A program made the position numbers and the translations under genes. From Eukaryota sp. TZLM1-RC (Eukaryota > Metamonada: BaSk clade), in NCBI GenBank assembly GCA_040285825.1, contig JAUPSS010000007.1, forward strand, positions 644,501 through 708,500: a DNA stretch of 64,000 bases, written 5' to 3'. The notes below the pieces were generated by a model. It was not told the origin of the DNA, did no database searches, and saw nothing but the letters and a program-made list of their open reading frames with translations. Position 1 is the stretch's first letter; every line of letters begins with the position of its first letter. Positions 11,666-21,068 of the stretch are shown piece after piece.

Positions 11666-12517
11666 AATCCCGCTTTCGGTATCTTTTTAAAGGATATCCG
11701 TGATAGTTCAGCTGCTGCTTTAGTAACTCAAGTTCCCTCTGTTTATGGACTTTTGTTAAAAAACAATGAATGGCTTCTAAACATGCGTTTTCGTTGTTTT
11801 CTGTGGCCAAACAATTTGCCCAATCATTTAACTTGTAAATGTGGTAAACCTCTTTTGTTTACTCATCTTTTGAACTGCAAACATTTCATTACGTTGAGAA
11901 GCAAAGTGCATAATAACGTCAGGGACCAAATTTATGTAATGTGCAAATCATATCGAGTAGATTCCTTTTTAGAACCGCTGTTATCAAAATTAATTCTTGA
12001 TGATCCCAATATTGATAGTACGCGTTACAACAGAGCTTCTATGGGTCTGACTAGAGGTGATCTAGTTGTTCCTGGTTTAAATGGTAGTTTTACTATTCTG
12101 GACGCCATGTCCATTGACCCTTGTAATTCCTCTAACGAACATCTCATTAACTCGGATGTAAATAATCCTCTTCTTGCAGGCGAAAAATATAAAATTGCTA
12201 AATATGCGAAACCCATTTCCTCGGTTAATGAAAATTCTCATGCCCAATATAATTTATGTCCATTTGTTTTTTCTTTGCTTGGATCTCTAGGTAAGGCTGC
12301 TATGGCTTTCCTCGAGGATTTTGTTGTAGTTGTAAAGGAAAGAACTGGAAGAATTTTCAATCGTGTTTACTGGCAAAACAGGATTGTATTTTCTATTTTT
12401 AACGGAATGGTAAAACTAATTTCTGATTCACTATCTTCTTTGGGGAAATTTTCTGAATCTTTAGCAATTAATTGTTTTGATGTAGGGGAGGCAGCTTTCG
12501 AGGATGTGGAGGTTTAA
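11666..12517 (+). mobile_element. Retroelement 3' half: zinc-binding and endonuclease-like C-terminus of a reverse transcriptase
   Basis: An open frame runs from about 11666 to the stop at 12517. It begins with 'NPAFGIFLKDIRDSS', aligning with the middle of the element at 56272. It holds a Cys-Cys-His-Cys knuckle ('CKCGKPLLFTHLLNCKHF') typical of the zf-RVT region behind the thumb of non-LTR reverse transcriptases. Then comes 'RGDLVVPGLNGSFTILDAMS', a D-x(n)-D arrangement like the PD-(D/E)XK endonuclease module of such elements, and a Lys/Arg-rich tail. The RT palm is missing, so the copy is 5'-truncated, the usual outcome of target-primed reverse transcription. It lies head-to-head with the minus-strand relic ending near 11420. 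Confidence 0.7.
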
Positions 12518-13751
12518 TTGTGAATTTCATATTTGTTTGTTGAATAAAAATTAGTATAAAAATGGCAACAGTGTATTTGCATTTTTCACATTTATATAGA
12601 ATTTGAAGGACCTGATCAAATTCGATGATTTCTATTCCAGTGCCGATCTATCGGGATTGAGCTATTATATAATATTTGAACTGCAATGCACCCGTTATTT
12701 GGTTGAACCATAAAAATATCAGCAAAATATAATCAAGAGTACACTTTTGTAACAAATTACTATTTTACAAAATAGAGATCTCGGACATTAATTTGATATT
12801 TGAATACATAGTTAGTTGAGCTTCCTCGAAGTTTGTGATATCAATTTATCCATGTACGATAGATAATAGAACAGATTTTGCGACGAAAATTCGGAATTAG
12901 GATGATGATGCGAGGGCACTGAAGCATCCATCAAGTTTTGTTGCAAAAGTGTCTATTTCACTGGATAAAGATAAATTCCCCTTTTAACACATTCAAAATA
13001 AATATTGACTGTTGGTTTGATGATAAATGAAACATTGTATTTTTTCAAAAAACAGTTTATTCAACAAAATGAGTAAAGAAATGATAACTATTCATACACC
13101 ACTGAATAAAATTTCAATATAAGTAACTCAATCAATAACTAAAATTATTCTTACTAAGATAACTATACGATAGGAGTTATATAACTATAAAGACATGATA
13201 CAAAAATTCATTTTAATATTAGTTTCAATTCTATATTTTTTGAATATCGGAAATTTTGTACTGATGCAATGGATAGAAAACTTGTAGAGTTGGGCAAATT
13301 TTGAATTCCACAATACTTGAAACTTGTAATCAACAACTTCAAGTCGAAAAGCTTTGGAACTTGAAAACTTTTGTGAGAGATAATAGAATAGGTTGCAACT
13401 ATTCAAGAAGATTTCGACAATGCACACACTGATCTAATCTCAACTACTTCTTCATAAGTTCAAGCACATAGCTGCAATCATTGATGAAATTAGATTTAAT
13501 TCGAGGTTGAAAGGAAATTTGTTCAACATGAAAAACACCCAACCACGACTCGATTTTAAATTGTTTGCCAATCCAACTTCACATCTAGCTCAAGTTGAGT
13601 TGGAATCAAGCATTCTTCATCACGAAGGTGAAAATCATCCACAATTGCACGAATATGAATTTCTTTGACCTTTTGTTATGCTTTATGCTCATCACTTATT
13701 GTACTTCTGTTGGCGCCCTAAGGCTTTTAGAAATATAGAAGAAGAAATATA
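12518..13751. other. Gene-free stretch, nothing recognised
   Basis: AT-rich sequence. A minus-strand open frame at 13185-13427 has no recognisable content. No RNA gene or strong repeat seen. Confidence 0.45.
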
Positions 13752-13970
13752 TTGGACATGAGTATAGCGAGTAGTCTTCAGAGACATGTGGACTCTCAGC
13801 CTAGGTCAGCTGAATACAAAGCTCCTGACCTATCTGAAAAGGACCCACTCAACAAGATGTCTCTCGTCTCCTTCCTCCTCAAGTTCCAAACATGGGATAA
13901 ATACGGGCGGAAGATAGCTAATAGAAGCTCTCCCATCTCACATCAGAGAAGAAATCGATAGGGACATGCT
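13752..13970 (+). pseudogene. Fragment of a possible retroelement gag-like or unknown protein
   Basis: A short, slightly G+C-richer frame contains 'LNKMSLVSFLLKFQTWDKYGRK', followed in another frame by 'LIEALPSHIREEIDRDML'. The first segment resembles 'QMKIVHFLLEFAFWDSTGRGG' of the protein encoded at 35664-36689 on the minus strand. Both resemble the helical N-terminal region of some LTR-retroelement gag proteins. This is inference from short similarity; the fragment has no start, end or partner genes. Confidence 0.3.
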
Positions 13971-14412
13971 CATAATTTATTGTACTTCGATTTATCTATT
14001 CAATTATCGTATTCACTTCACATTTTTCTGAAATGCCACTAAGTGGTCTTCTAATTCGGTCTATCAGTAGTTTCAGTTTTTTCATTTTGGGTACTGCAAT
14101 AACAATACGATGTCTACTTTTATGGACTGTCTATGCAAGTACCGTTGCTTATTAATCAAAGCCATTTGTTACATATAGAGAAAAAAAATGACAAGTGGTT
14201 AGTTCGGACCAGAACAGCTCTTGTTCACAAAAACTAACAAACAGAACCAAATGTTTGAGAAAAGTCAAATCAAGTGAGCCAGACAGGTACTCTTTAGAAA
14301 TTGATAAATGTTTTGTTTCAGCAAAACAAAAGTTGAATTCAAAATCATGACAGAACAATGTTAGAATCACTGAACTAAAACTGTGTTGACACGTGTAAAT
14401 GAACAAAAACTA
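13971..14412. other. Upstream spacer of the secreted LRR gene
   Basis: AT-rich. Contains an imperfect GTTCGG...GAAC dyad near 14202-14215. It also has the first copy of a 19-bp direct repeat (GAATTCAAAATCATGACAG), near 14335, whose second copy lies at 14430. Confidence 0.4.
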
Positions 14413-14457
14413 GTTCGGCCGAACGTTCGGAATTCAAAATCATGACAGAGTATATAT
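14413..14457 (+). promoter_or_regulatory. Overlapping palindromes and TATA-like box before the secreted LRR gene
   Basis: Two perfect 12-bp palindromes overlap: GTTCGGCCGAAC at 14413-14424 and CCGAACGTTCGG at 14419-14430. They give three GTTCGG half-sites. A TATATAT stretch follows at about 14450-14456, 65-70 bp before the start codon at 14522. This looks like a transcription-factor dyad beside a core promoter; function is inferred. Confidence 0.4.
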
Positions 14458-14521
14458 CTGGTTTACAGTGATTATCAAGACATGCCCTCAATGTGCATCG
14501 TTGATTCTTCTTCAACCGAAC

Positions 14522-16357
14522 ATGAAGGTTCTACTTTTGATTACCCTACTTGTGATGGTTGCTCTTGCCCACAGCAATCACAAATGTACGGTTCAACTCG
14601 ACCACACAGACACACCCACTGTTTGGGCTCCTCATTTAACCTCATCGGCTGAATGGGTAACCCTTTCTTTTCCATCCTGTGGATCAGGAAGGGTGAATGT
14701 AAACCTGGTGTTTGGAACATGTGTTCGAGTGCTACATGCAAAAGGAACAACTGAAGTTCGTTCAGATGGTACAACGCTCGTGCAATTGAATGCCAGAGCT
14801 GATAGCAGCATTAAAATACTCATAGGAGTTTTATGCGATTTCAGTGACGTCACTATTGTAGAAGGTGGTGAAGCTTGTCTTGCTACCCAAAAGCTGTCGA
14901 TTTCTCCGACCGCTGTGAAGAACCCTCTATTCAATTGTATCTCTTATTCAACCACTGAAGTACTTGCTGCCATTTATGCAGCAGCATCTCAAAAAGGACA
15001 ATGGGCACACAAAACTGGTTGGTTCGTTTCCGATCATTTTACAGATTGGTATGCTCAATTCAAGATTGGTGATATTGTAAGTGAGCTTGTATTTCGACTC
15101 ACATTGGTTCGGCTGACATAAGTCCGTTCTGTTTCCATTTCTCACTTCTCACTCCTTTTTTCCACAACTAACTTCAGGTTTGGTGTTGATACTGAAGGGT
15201 ATGGCCGTTCATCCGTCAAGCATTTAACTCTCAAGAAGAATGGTCTCTTTGGTGTTCTCCATCCATCAGTTGGTTGTCTGACAGAGCTGAAATCCTTAGG
15301 GTTAGAGTACAATGACATCTTTGAAATTCCTGTCTCCATTCAACAATTGGAACATTTACAAAACTTGCGCCTCTCAGGAACGCATATCACCAGAGTTCTG
15401 TTCGATTTGTGCTCCCTTGACTCCCTTCAGTACTTATACCTTGACAACACATTATTAAGTGGTACTGTGCCGGTTTGTGAGATTAATCAACGGCTGCCCA
15501 TACATGAATTACATTTTGACTGCACCTTATTGGAGTTTCCATCTGGACCACAACAAAAATTGATTGAGAAGCTGGTGACAGAGGCCAATTTGTTTGAAAT
15601 ACGTTGGAGCTGCGTTCCTAGTTCTGATTGGTGTCCTCCATGGTTCAAAAGCTTGTTTTGTGAAAGACCTTGGTATTCAAATTGCCTTAAAGAGGAGCTT
15701 CTATGCGATCCAAGATTGTGCCAATGTCTACCCCATCCTACACCACTGCCCATTCCCAGCTGTGAGCCACCAGAAGATGAGGTGATTGTTCCCTCTGTTG
15801 ATGTTGTTCCATTTGATATCAAACCAGGTAAGTTCTTCTATTTATGATTCTCATTCCCAGGTTCATGCCCCAATCCCCTCAACTGCAAGTCTCGTGGTGT
15901 TATTCCCACTGCTATTCTTGACATTGGAGACTTGACGATTCACAAGCTTGAACTCTTTGTCCTTGATCCCTCGATGGCTGGTCACAAAACCAAGGAGCTT
16001 CTTGATGCGGAACCAGGCAGAAAAGAAGAAGATGAGGTAGTCCTTACACCTCTGCGCTCCAGCACAGAATTTACTGGCCTTGAGATTTATGACTTGGATA
16101 AACATGACTACTTTGGGGTCGACGAAAAGCAATGTACTTCTCGCAGAGTAAAAAAGGACCATGGAAGAAAGGACTTGGTCATGCATTTTGACACCCAAAC
16201 CGTATGCAAAGCAATTTGCCATTATGTTGAGAAAATCGAGAGAGATGATATTATTGTTTTCCAGATTCGTGTCAATGATGGTGATTTCCGTGGTCTTGAT
16301 CAAATGGTAGCTAGGCAGCCTTATGTTTGCCCAATTGATAGTTCAAAACCTGGTTAA
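14522..16357 (+). CDS. Secreted leucine-rich-repeat protein with C-terminal DIKPGS domain (three exons)
   Basis: The start at 14522 gives a signal peptide ('MKVLLLITLLVMVALAHS'). Exon 1 (to about 15080) encodes a Cys-containing beta-rich region, then a helix like the N-cap of plant-type LRR proteins. Exon 2 (from about 15178) encodes LRRs ('LKSLGLEYNDIFEIP', 'LQNLRLSGTHI', 'LQYLYLDNTLLSGTVP') and a Cys/Pro-rich linker. A 33-nt GT-AG intron at 15828-15860 splits 'DIKPG'. Exon 3 encodes 'SCPNPLNCKSRGVIPTAILD' and a domain ending at 16357. The first intron is about 100 nt (GTAAGT at 15077, CAG ending 15177), but that pair does not keep frame; GTGAGC at 15081 with an acceptor ending at 15197 would. 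The exon-3 domain matches the bacterial 'DIKPGS-PN-IN-GVIPVAIL' surface-protein module. Likely secreted and involved in binding; partner unknown. Confidence 0.75.
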
Positions 16358-17859
16358 CCAGAACATCCAGATAAGAAATTGTGATAACAATGGTACCAAA
16401 TAGATGTGTTTACTGAGTTCCTTTATGACCAATAAACAAGAATCAGTAATTTGAGATTTTAATAATGTTGTCAAAAAATACTGAGTAATTAGTGCAATAT
16501 TGGTAAAACTATACATAATTGTATCCAAACTGAATGTAGAAAATAATACAAATTATTATACAGCTATTTAAATAGTTTATCAAAGTTAACAGAATTAACA
16601 AAATATCAAATGATCAAAAGATTCATTGTGGACAAATGTAGAGTAACAAATTCCAATTATTGGCCATTGAACATGATTGTGTTCAAAGGCTTGTGAATTG
16701 TACATCTTCATTTTAACACAAAATAATGTTGAATGCACTGCAAAACTGATGTTGCCTGAACAGATGCAGACATGAACACTGATAAAGCTCTCTATCACTG
16801 GTCGCTTCTCCTTGACTGCCTTGACTTCTTTATGAATGGTCAGAAATACACTGGGATGACAAACTCTTAGTGGCTATGATGGATAATGATGAAGAATGCT
16901 TTTGCCATGGTGTCAGAAACCATTGTCAAATTTGGGCAAAGAATTTGATTCTGTATTAGGAGTATTTATCCAATTTATGCTGCCGTTTGAAACACAACTA
17001 TAAACAGTACGTTAAATAAATCAAGATTATATTGGCATGAACGCTTTCTTCAATATTAGTTATCACAAAACTAGTGACTATAGGTTAACGTCGATTGACA
17101 ATCATTGTTTGCGCAATTCTGAAATGAAAAATAGAACAAGGAATATGCAGAACCTAGTAAGAGAAGTCTCACCTAGTTTTAATTATCGCCTCCACTCATG
17201 TGAGAAGAAAATTGACCCAATAATTCGGGTTACTGTTTGACTTACAAATCAATATTTATTTGGGTTTAGTAGACGCATAAATACCCAAAAACTCTCGAAA
17301 AATGCGAAAAATCTTGTTGTTACCCGTCTCATAAGCTCCATCTTGCAGAAAATTCAAAACAATGCGAACACTGCAATAATAAAACTGTTTCGAATTCTAT
17401 GACTTCCGCAACTGCTCATCAAAATATTTAGAATTGAATTTGCCCCCAAAAGTGAGTGTACGGCAAACAACAATGATACAATAGCTTTGAATTGTTACAA
17501 TGAAACACTATAGATCATTGTACTGTTTGTAATCACAAGCTGAAAAATTATTTTTCATAAATAATTTATTTATTTCGCCTGTTTGCGCTTCGCTTGATAC
17601 TGTACATTCCTGTAAGACTCCGAATCTTCTTCGTCGAAAAGCATCCATACTAGTTTATGTTGTCTTTAATTTTTGTTTAAGTTTTGATCATATATATATA
17701 ACATTACTGGCCAAATCTGTCCAAAATTAATTCATACTTTTACGACAATAAGCCTCAGAATCCAGAATTCTGCAATGTTTTCCCTGACTTTTCAGACAGT
17801 TAGGAACAAACAGTTATCACTCCACTTAAACAAATATACCAGAAATAAACTGTGCGAAA
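16358..17859. other. Gene-free stretch, nothing recognised
   Basis: About 1.5 kb of AT-rich DNA downstream of the secreted LRR gene. Open frames on either strand (for example 16595-16798 minus, 17037-17240 plus) have no recognisable content. No RNA gene seen. Confidence 0.45.
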
Positions 17860-18360
17860 ATGATTATCACGTGGAAGAGGAATTTCTGGAAAAAAAATGC
17901 TCTTTTCTCTTCCGGACTTGCGGCTGTTACTGATGAAACTGTGAATCAATTGGTTAATTTATATCCAGCTGAAGCTCTCAAGTTTGAAAAACCATATGCC
18001 TCACAATTTGGGAAACAAAATCCTCTTTCTGTAAAAGCCGTTGAAGCTGCAATTTTGCGTCTTCCATCCAGAAAAGCTCCAGGTCCATCTGGAATTACTT
18101 TTGATATGCTGAAATCCGTAGGCCGTCAAAATTCCTTCAATATTAAAGAATTATGTTCCCTTCTTCAACATTCTTTTATACTGAAAATTCTTACACCCAA
18201 AAAATCAAGTACATTTCGCTTAGTGGCTTTAACTAAACCCAATGGATCAGTTGAAGTATTTTTCGTTTTGAACAATGTTGTATTAATCTTGGCTAACTCT
18301 GCTGTTATCAATACTAGTTCCATTAAAAAAGACGTTTTAATGGGATGTATACTTTTTTGA
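17860..18360 (+). mobile_element. Reverse transcriptase N-terminal fragment
   Basis: The frame contains 'VEAAILRLPSRKAPGPSGITFDMLK', the fingers motif of non-LTR-type reverse transcriptases (K-A-P-G-x-S/D-G), and 'FRLVALTKPNGSVE', the next conserved block. It then runs into unrelated sequence and stops before the palm motif with the catalytic Asp pair. It is therefore a truncated piece of the element family whose 3' half is seen at 11666 and 56272. No product is expected. Confidence 0.65.
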
Positions 18361-18469
18361 ATAGAAATACTTGAATCTTGATCTTGAAAGTTGAAGTTTG
18401 AATTTTTGATTCTATAGATTGCTTACCAACGTTTTCAAGTTCCTGTTGCAACTCTACCCTCGACAATTA

Positions 18470-20398
18470 ATGTCACTCGATCTCCAGTCTGTCTACTCCG
18501 ATTGGAAGCGTTCACTTCTCCATCCTACGGGTTTATTGTTCTCATCTCATCCTGGCAAGGTGTTCACCCACTTCTGGAAATGCAAAACCAAAGGGTTGAT
18601 GAAGTCGATTGCACACAGATTGGCTGTGTTTCTTATATGCCTTCTCGTCATTTCTCTACAGAATTCGTTCGATCTGTTGTTTTCCAATCTTTCTATCTTT
18701 ACATTGTTTTTGATTTGCTGTTACTTCGTTTGCAAATACAGTGGTCAAATCTTTGGCTACCTCAAAAATACCATTTACCATTCTCCCGTTATCTTCATTT
18801 TGGCTTTTTGCAGTCTTTTTCAGATCAAAGTCATTGTTTCCTTCTTATGGGCTGTCATTGTTTGTCTAATTGAACTAGCCCTGATAACCAGCTCCTACCT
18901 CTTTGTATTTAAACGTGTTATTTGCATATTACACCTTCAAAAAGTTTTAAAAACGCTCCCACAAAAGATTAGGTGGAAAGATTCAGCTTTAACTGTTGGT
19001 AAAGTTCAGTTGACGGAGGAGGAATGCCTTTTGTTACTGGAAGCAGTTAAAAGGAACTCTGTTCAGTCACTTGATCTTTCTGGTACTCAACTCTCTAGCA
19101 GTTTCTACTCTGCTATTAAGGATGTTTTGGTTGATAGTGAGTTCCTGGGGTCTCTTCAACTATCAGGTTCTGGAGTGAGTCTTCAGAACTTAGCAGATCT
19201 GACACAAGGAATGGCAAAGTGTCAATCACTCACTAGGCTGGATCTTTCAAGCAACAAACTTGGACCAAAAGGTGCTGAACAGCTTGCCAGAGTGCTTATC
19301 AATCAGAACAACATTGAGGAGATTGCATTGTCGAGAAATAGCTTTAAAGATAAAGGAGTGGGAGTCTTCTCCGATGTGTTTCGTCACTGTACATCTTTGA
19401 AGAAGGCTATTTTATGGTGCAATGATTTTGGTCTTGATGGTGCTCGCATGCTTTGCTCCTCTCTATTCGACAACACCAACCTTATTGAGTTGGATGTAGC
19501 TAATAATATGATTGGAGTGACTAAGGGTGACTGCAATGGGATATCTTTTGTTGCAGACCTCATCAAAAGAAATAAAGCTTTGGAATTGTTGGATTTGTCT
19601 GGGAATAAGATTGACACAAGAGGTTTTAAATTGTTGCTCAAAGCGCTATCTTTTAATACCACATTGAAAGTAATCAAGCTCGCCAGAAATAACTTTTTTG
19701 TCCAACATAACGGGATTGTCATTAATCGAATCGTTATTGTTATCAAATCACCAATTTCCAAGGAGCCTAATCGTTTTGTTGTTGTTTCTCTTACTGATGA
19801 AGATAATCAAGCATTAGATCTAATTGAGATGGAGAATGCAGTGTTTGATCCCCAGACTGGTGGTTATTATGTGATTTACACAAGAGAAGATGGTAAAATA
19901 CATTGTGATCAGTGTTCAGGGTTTGATCGCATTCTTCTCGATGGAGAGAATCTGTCAGTAAAGCCAACCCCTAATGTAGCTCAAGCTGATCCCTCACTGC
20001 ATATCGTCAGTGGATCAGAGACTGAATGTGATATTTGTTATGGAACCGCAAATGAACCAATAAGACTCACTTGTGGACATAACGTCTGTACATTACAATG
20101 CTTAGTGTCATGGGTTAAGAAGAGTTCTTCCTGTCCTTCTTGCCATTCCGTCATTCATGGCGTAATTGCTTCACATTCACTAAAAACCGTTGAAGGAAGG
20201 ATAGCAGATGTTCTCGAAGCTGATATTGTGACCTTTGATTTCGACACTGGCAATTACTTTGTTTTCTTTATGGGAAATGATGCTGGAACACGCTATGAAG
20301 AAGCTTTCCTTGCTGATGATACGTACTGCTGGGGTGCCAATCTTTCAATAAAATCTTATGTCAAGGATGAACCTTCTTGCGAGCTGTGTAGAAGGTGA
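18470..20398 (+). CDS. Multi-pass membrane protein with LRR domain and C3HC4 RING finger
   Basis: The ATG at 18470 gives 642 residues. About four membrane helices occupy residues 50-150. Ribonuclease-inhibitor-type LRRs follow (about 175-410), with regular 'LTRLDLSSNKLGPKGAEQLA' and 'LELLDLSGNKIDTRGFKLLL' units. A RING finger spans 520-558: C-x2-C, then C-G-H, C, C, and C-P-S-C. Two copies of a module of about 50 residues flank the RING: one at 450-500 with 'FDPQTGGYYVIY' and 'ENLSVK', one at 582-632 with 'FDFDTGNYFVFF' and 'ANLSIK'. RING domains normally give E3 ubiquitin ligase activity; the LRR would be the substrate or ligand reader. The frame continues 17 codons upstream without an ATG, so an additional 5' exon is possible. 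I know no family with exactly this architecture. Confidence 0.82.
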   Translation: MSLDLQSVYSDWKRSLLHPTGLLFSSHPGKVFTHFWKCKTKGLMKSIAHRLAVFLICLLVISLQNSFDLLFSNLSIFTLFLICCYFVCKYSGQIFGYLKNTIYHSPVIFILAFCSLFQIKVIVSFLWAVIVCLIELALITSSYLFVFKRVICILHLQKVLKTLPQKIRWKDSALTVGKVQLTEEECLLLLEAVKRNSVQSLDLSGTQLSSSFYSAIKDVLVDSEFLGSLQLSGSGVSLQNLADLTQGMAKCQSLTRLDLSSNKLGPKGAEQLARVLINQNNIEEIALSRNSFKDKGVGVFSDVFRHCTSLKKAILWCNDFGLDGARMLCSSLFDNTNLIELDVANNMIGVTKGDCNGISFVADLIKRNKALELLDLSGNKIDTRGFKLLLKALSFNTTLKVIKLARNNFFVQHNGIVINRIVIVIKSPISKEPNRFVVVSLTDEDNQALDLIEMENAVFDPQTGGYYVIYTREDGKIHCDQCSGFDRILLDGENLSVKPTPNVAQADPSLHIVSGSETECDICYGTANEPIRLTCGHNVCTLQCLVSWVKKSSSCPSCHSVIHGVIASHSLKTVEGRIADVLEADIVTFDFDTGNYFVFFMGNDAGTRYEEAFLADDTYCWGANLSIKSYVKDEPSCELCRR

Positions 20399-21068
20399 TT
20401 TTGTATTTTATTCATATTTAGTGTTGCGAGTTACCTTATTACTGTAGCACCCTGTCGCACCCTGAGCTTTTGGGTGTGATTGAACCCAAAAATGAACACC
20501 AAACTCGGCAACGCTGTTGATTTTCAAGAAATAGAACGATAAATTAGCGTTTAGTGTAGTCTATTGTTGAAGATATGAATAATTTCAAATGGTATTGAAC
20601 AAATCGAAATTCGTTATCAAAATAGTGCAAGTATTGACAAAAAATACAAGAAGCAGTGATTAAATGAATCAATAATGGGTGCTCTAAATGATGTTGCCAA
20701 TATTGATGTTTTAATAGGTGCAGCCCATTTCAAAAAATTGTTTTGTAATAAAGGACACATAGGGAACTAATTTGAATGATTTAGCATTGATGATAGTGAT
20801 CTCAAAATCTTTGCTTGTTTTACCAAAATGTCAACTCACCAAATTCACACAAACTCATAGTCAATTAGCAAAACATTTATTGCTTTGAGAGAAATGTTCC
20901 CAATTCCAAACTAAAATAAACAACTGAAAACACTATTTTTAATTACCCTCAACAATATCACCGTATTGTTTATGAAAGAAAAAAGAAAAATGATCATATT
21001 TTAATATGAATAATACACTAAAAAACTATTGCAAAAACTAAAAATAAATAAACTAAATAAATCAAAAA
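20399..21068. other. Convergent 3' spacer
   Basis: Lies between the 3' ends of the LRR-RING gene and the DEAD-box gene. AT-rich with several AATAAA-like signals; no coding signal seen. Confidence 0.45.
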
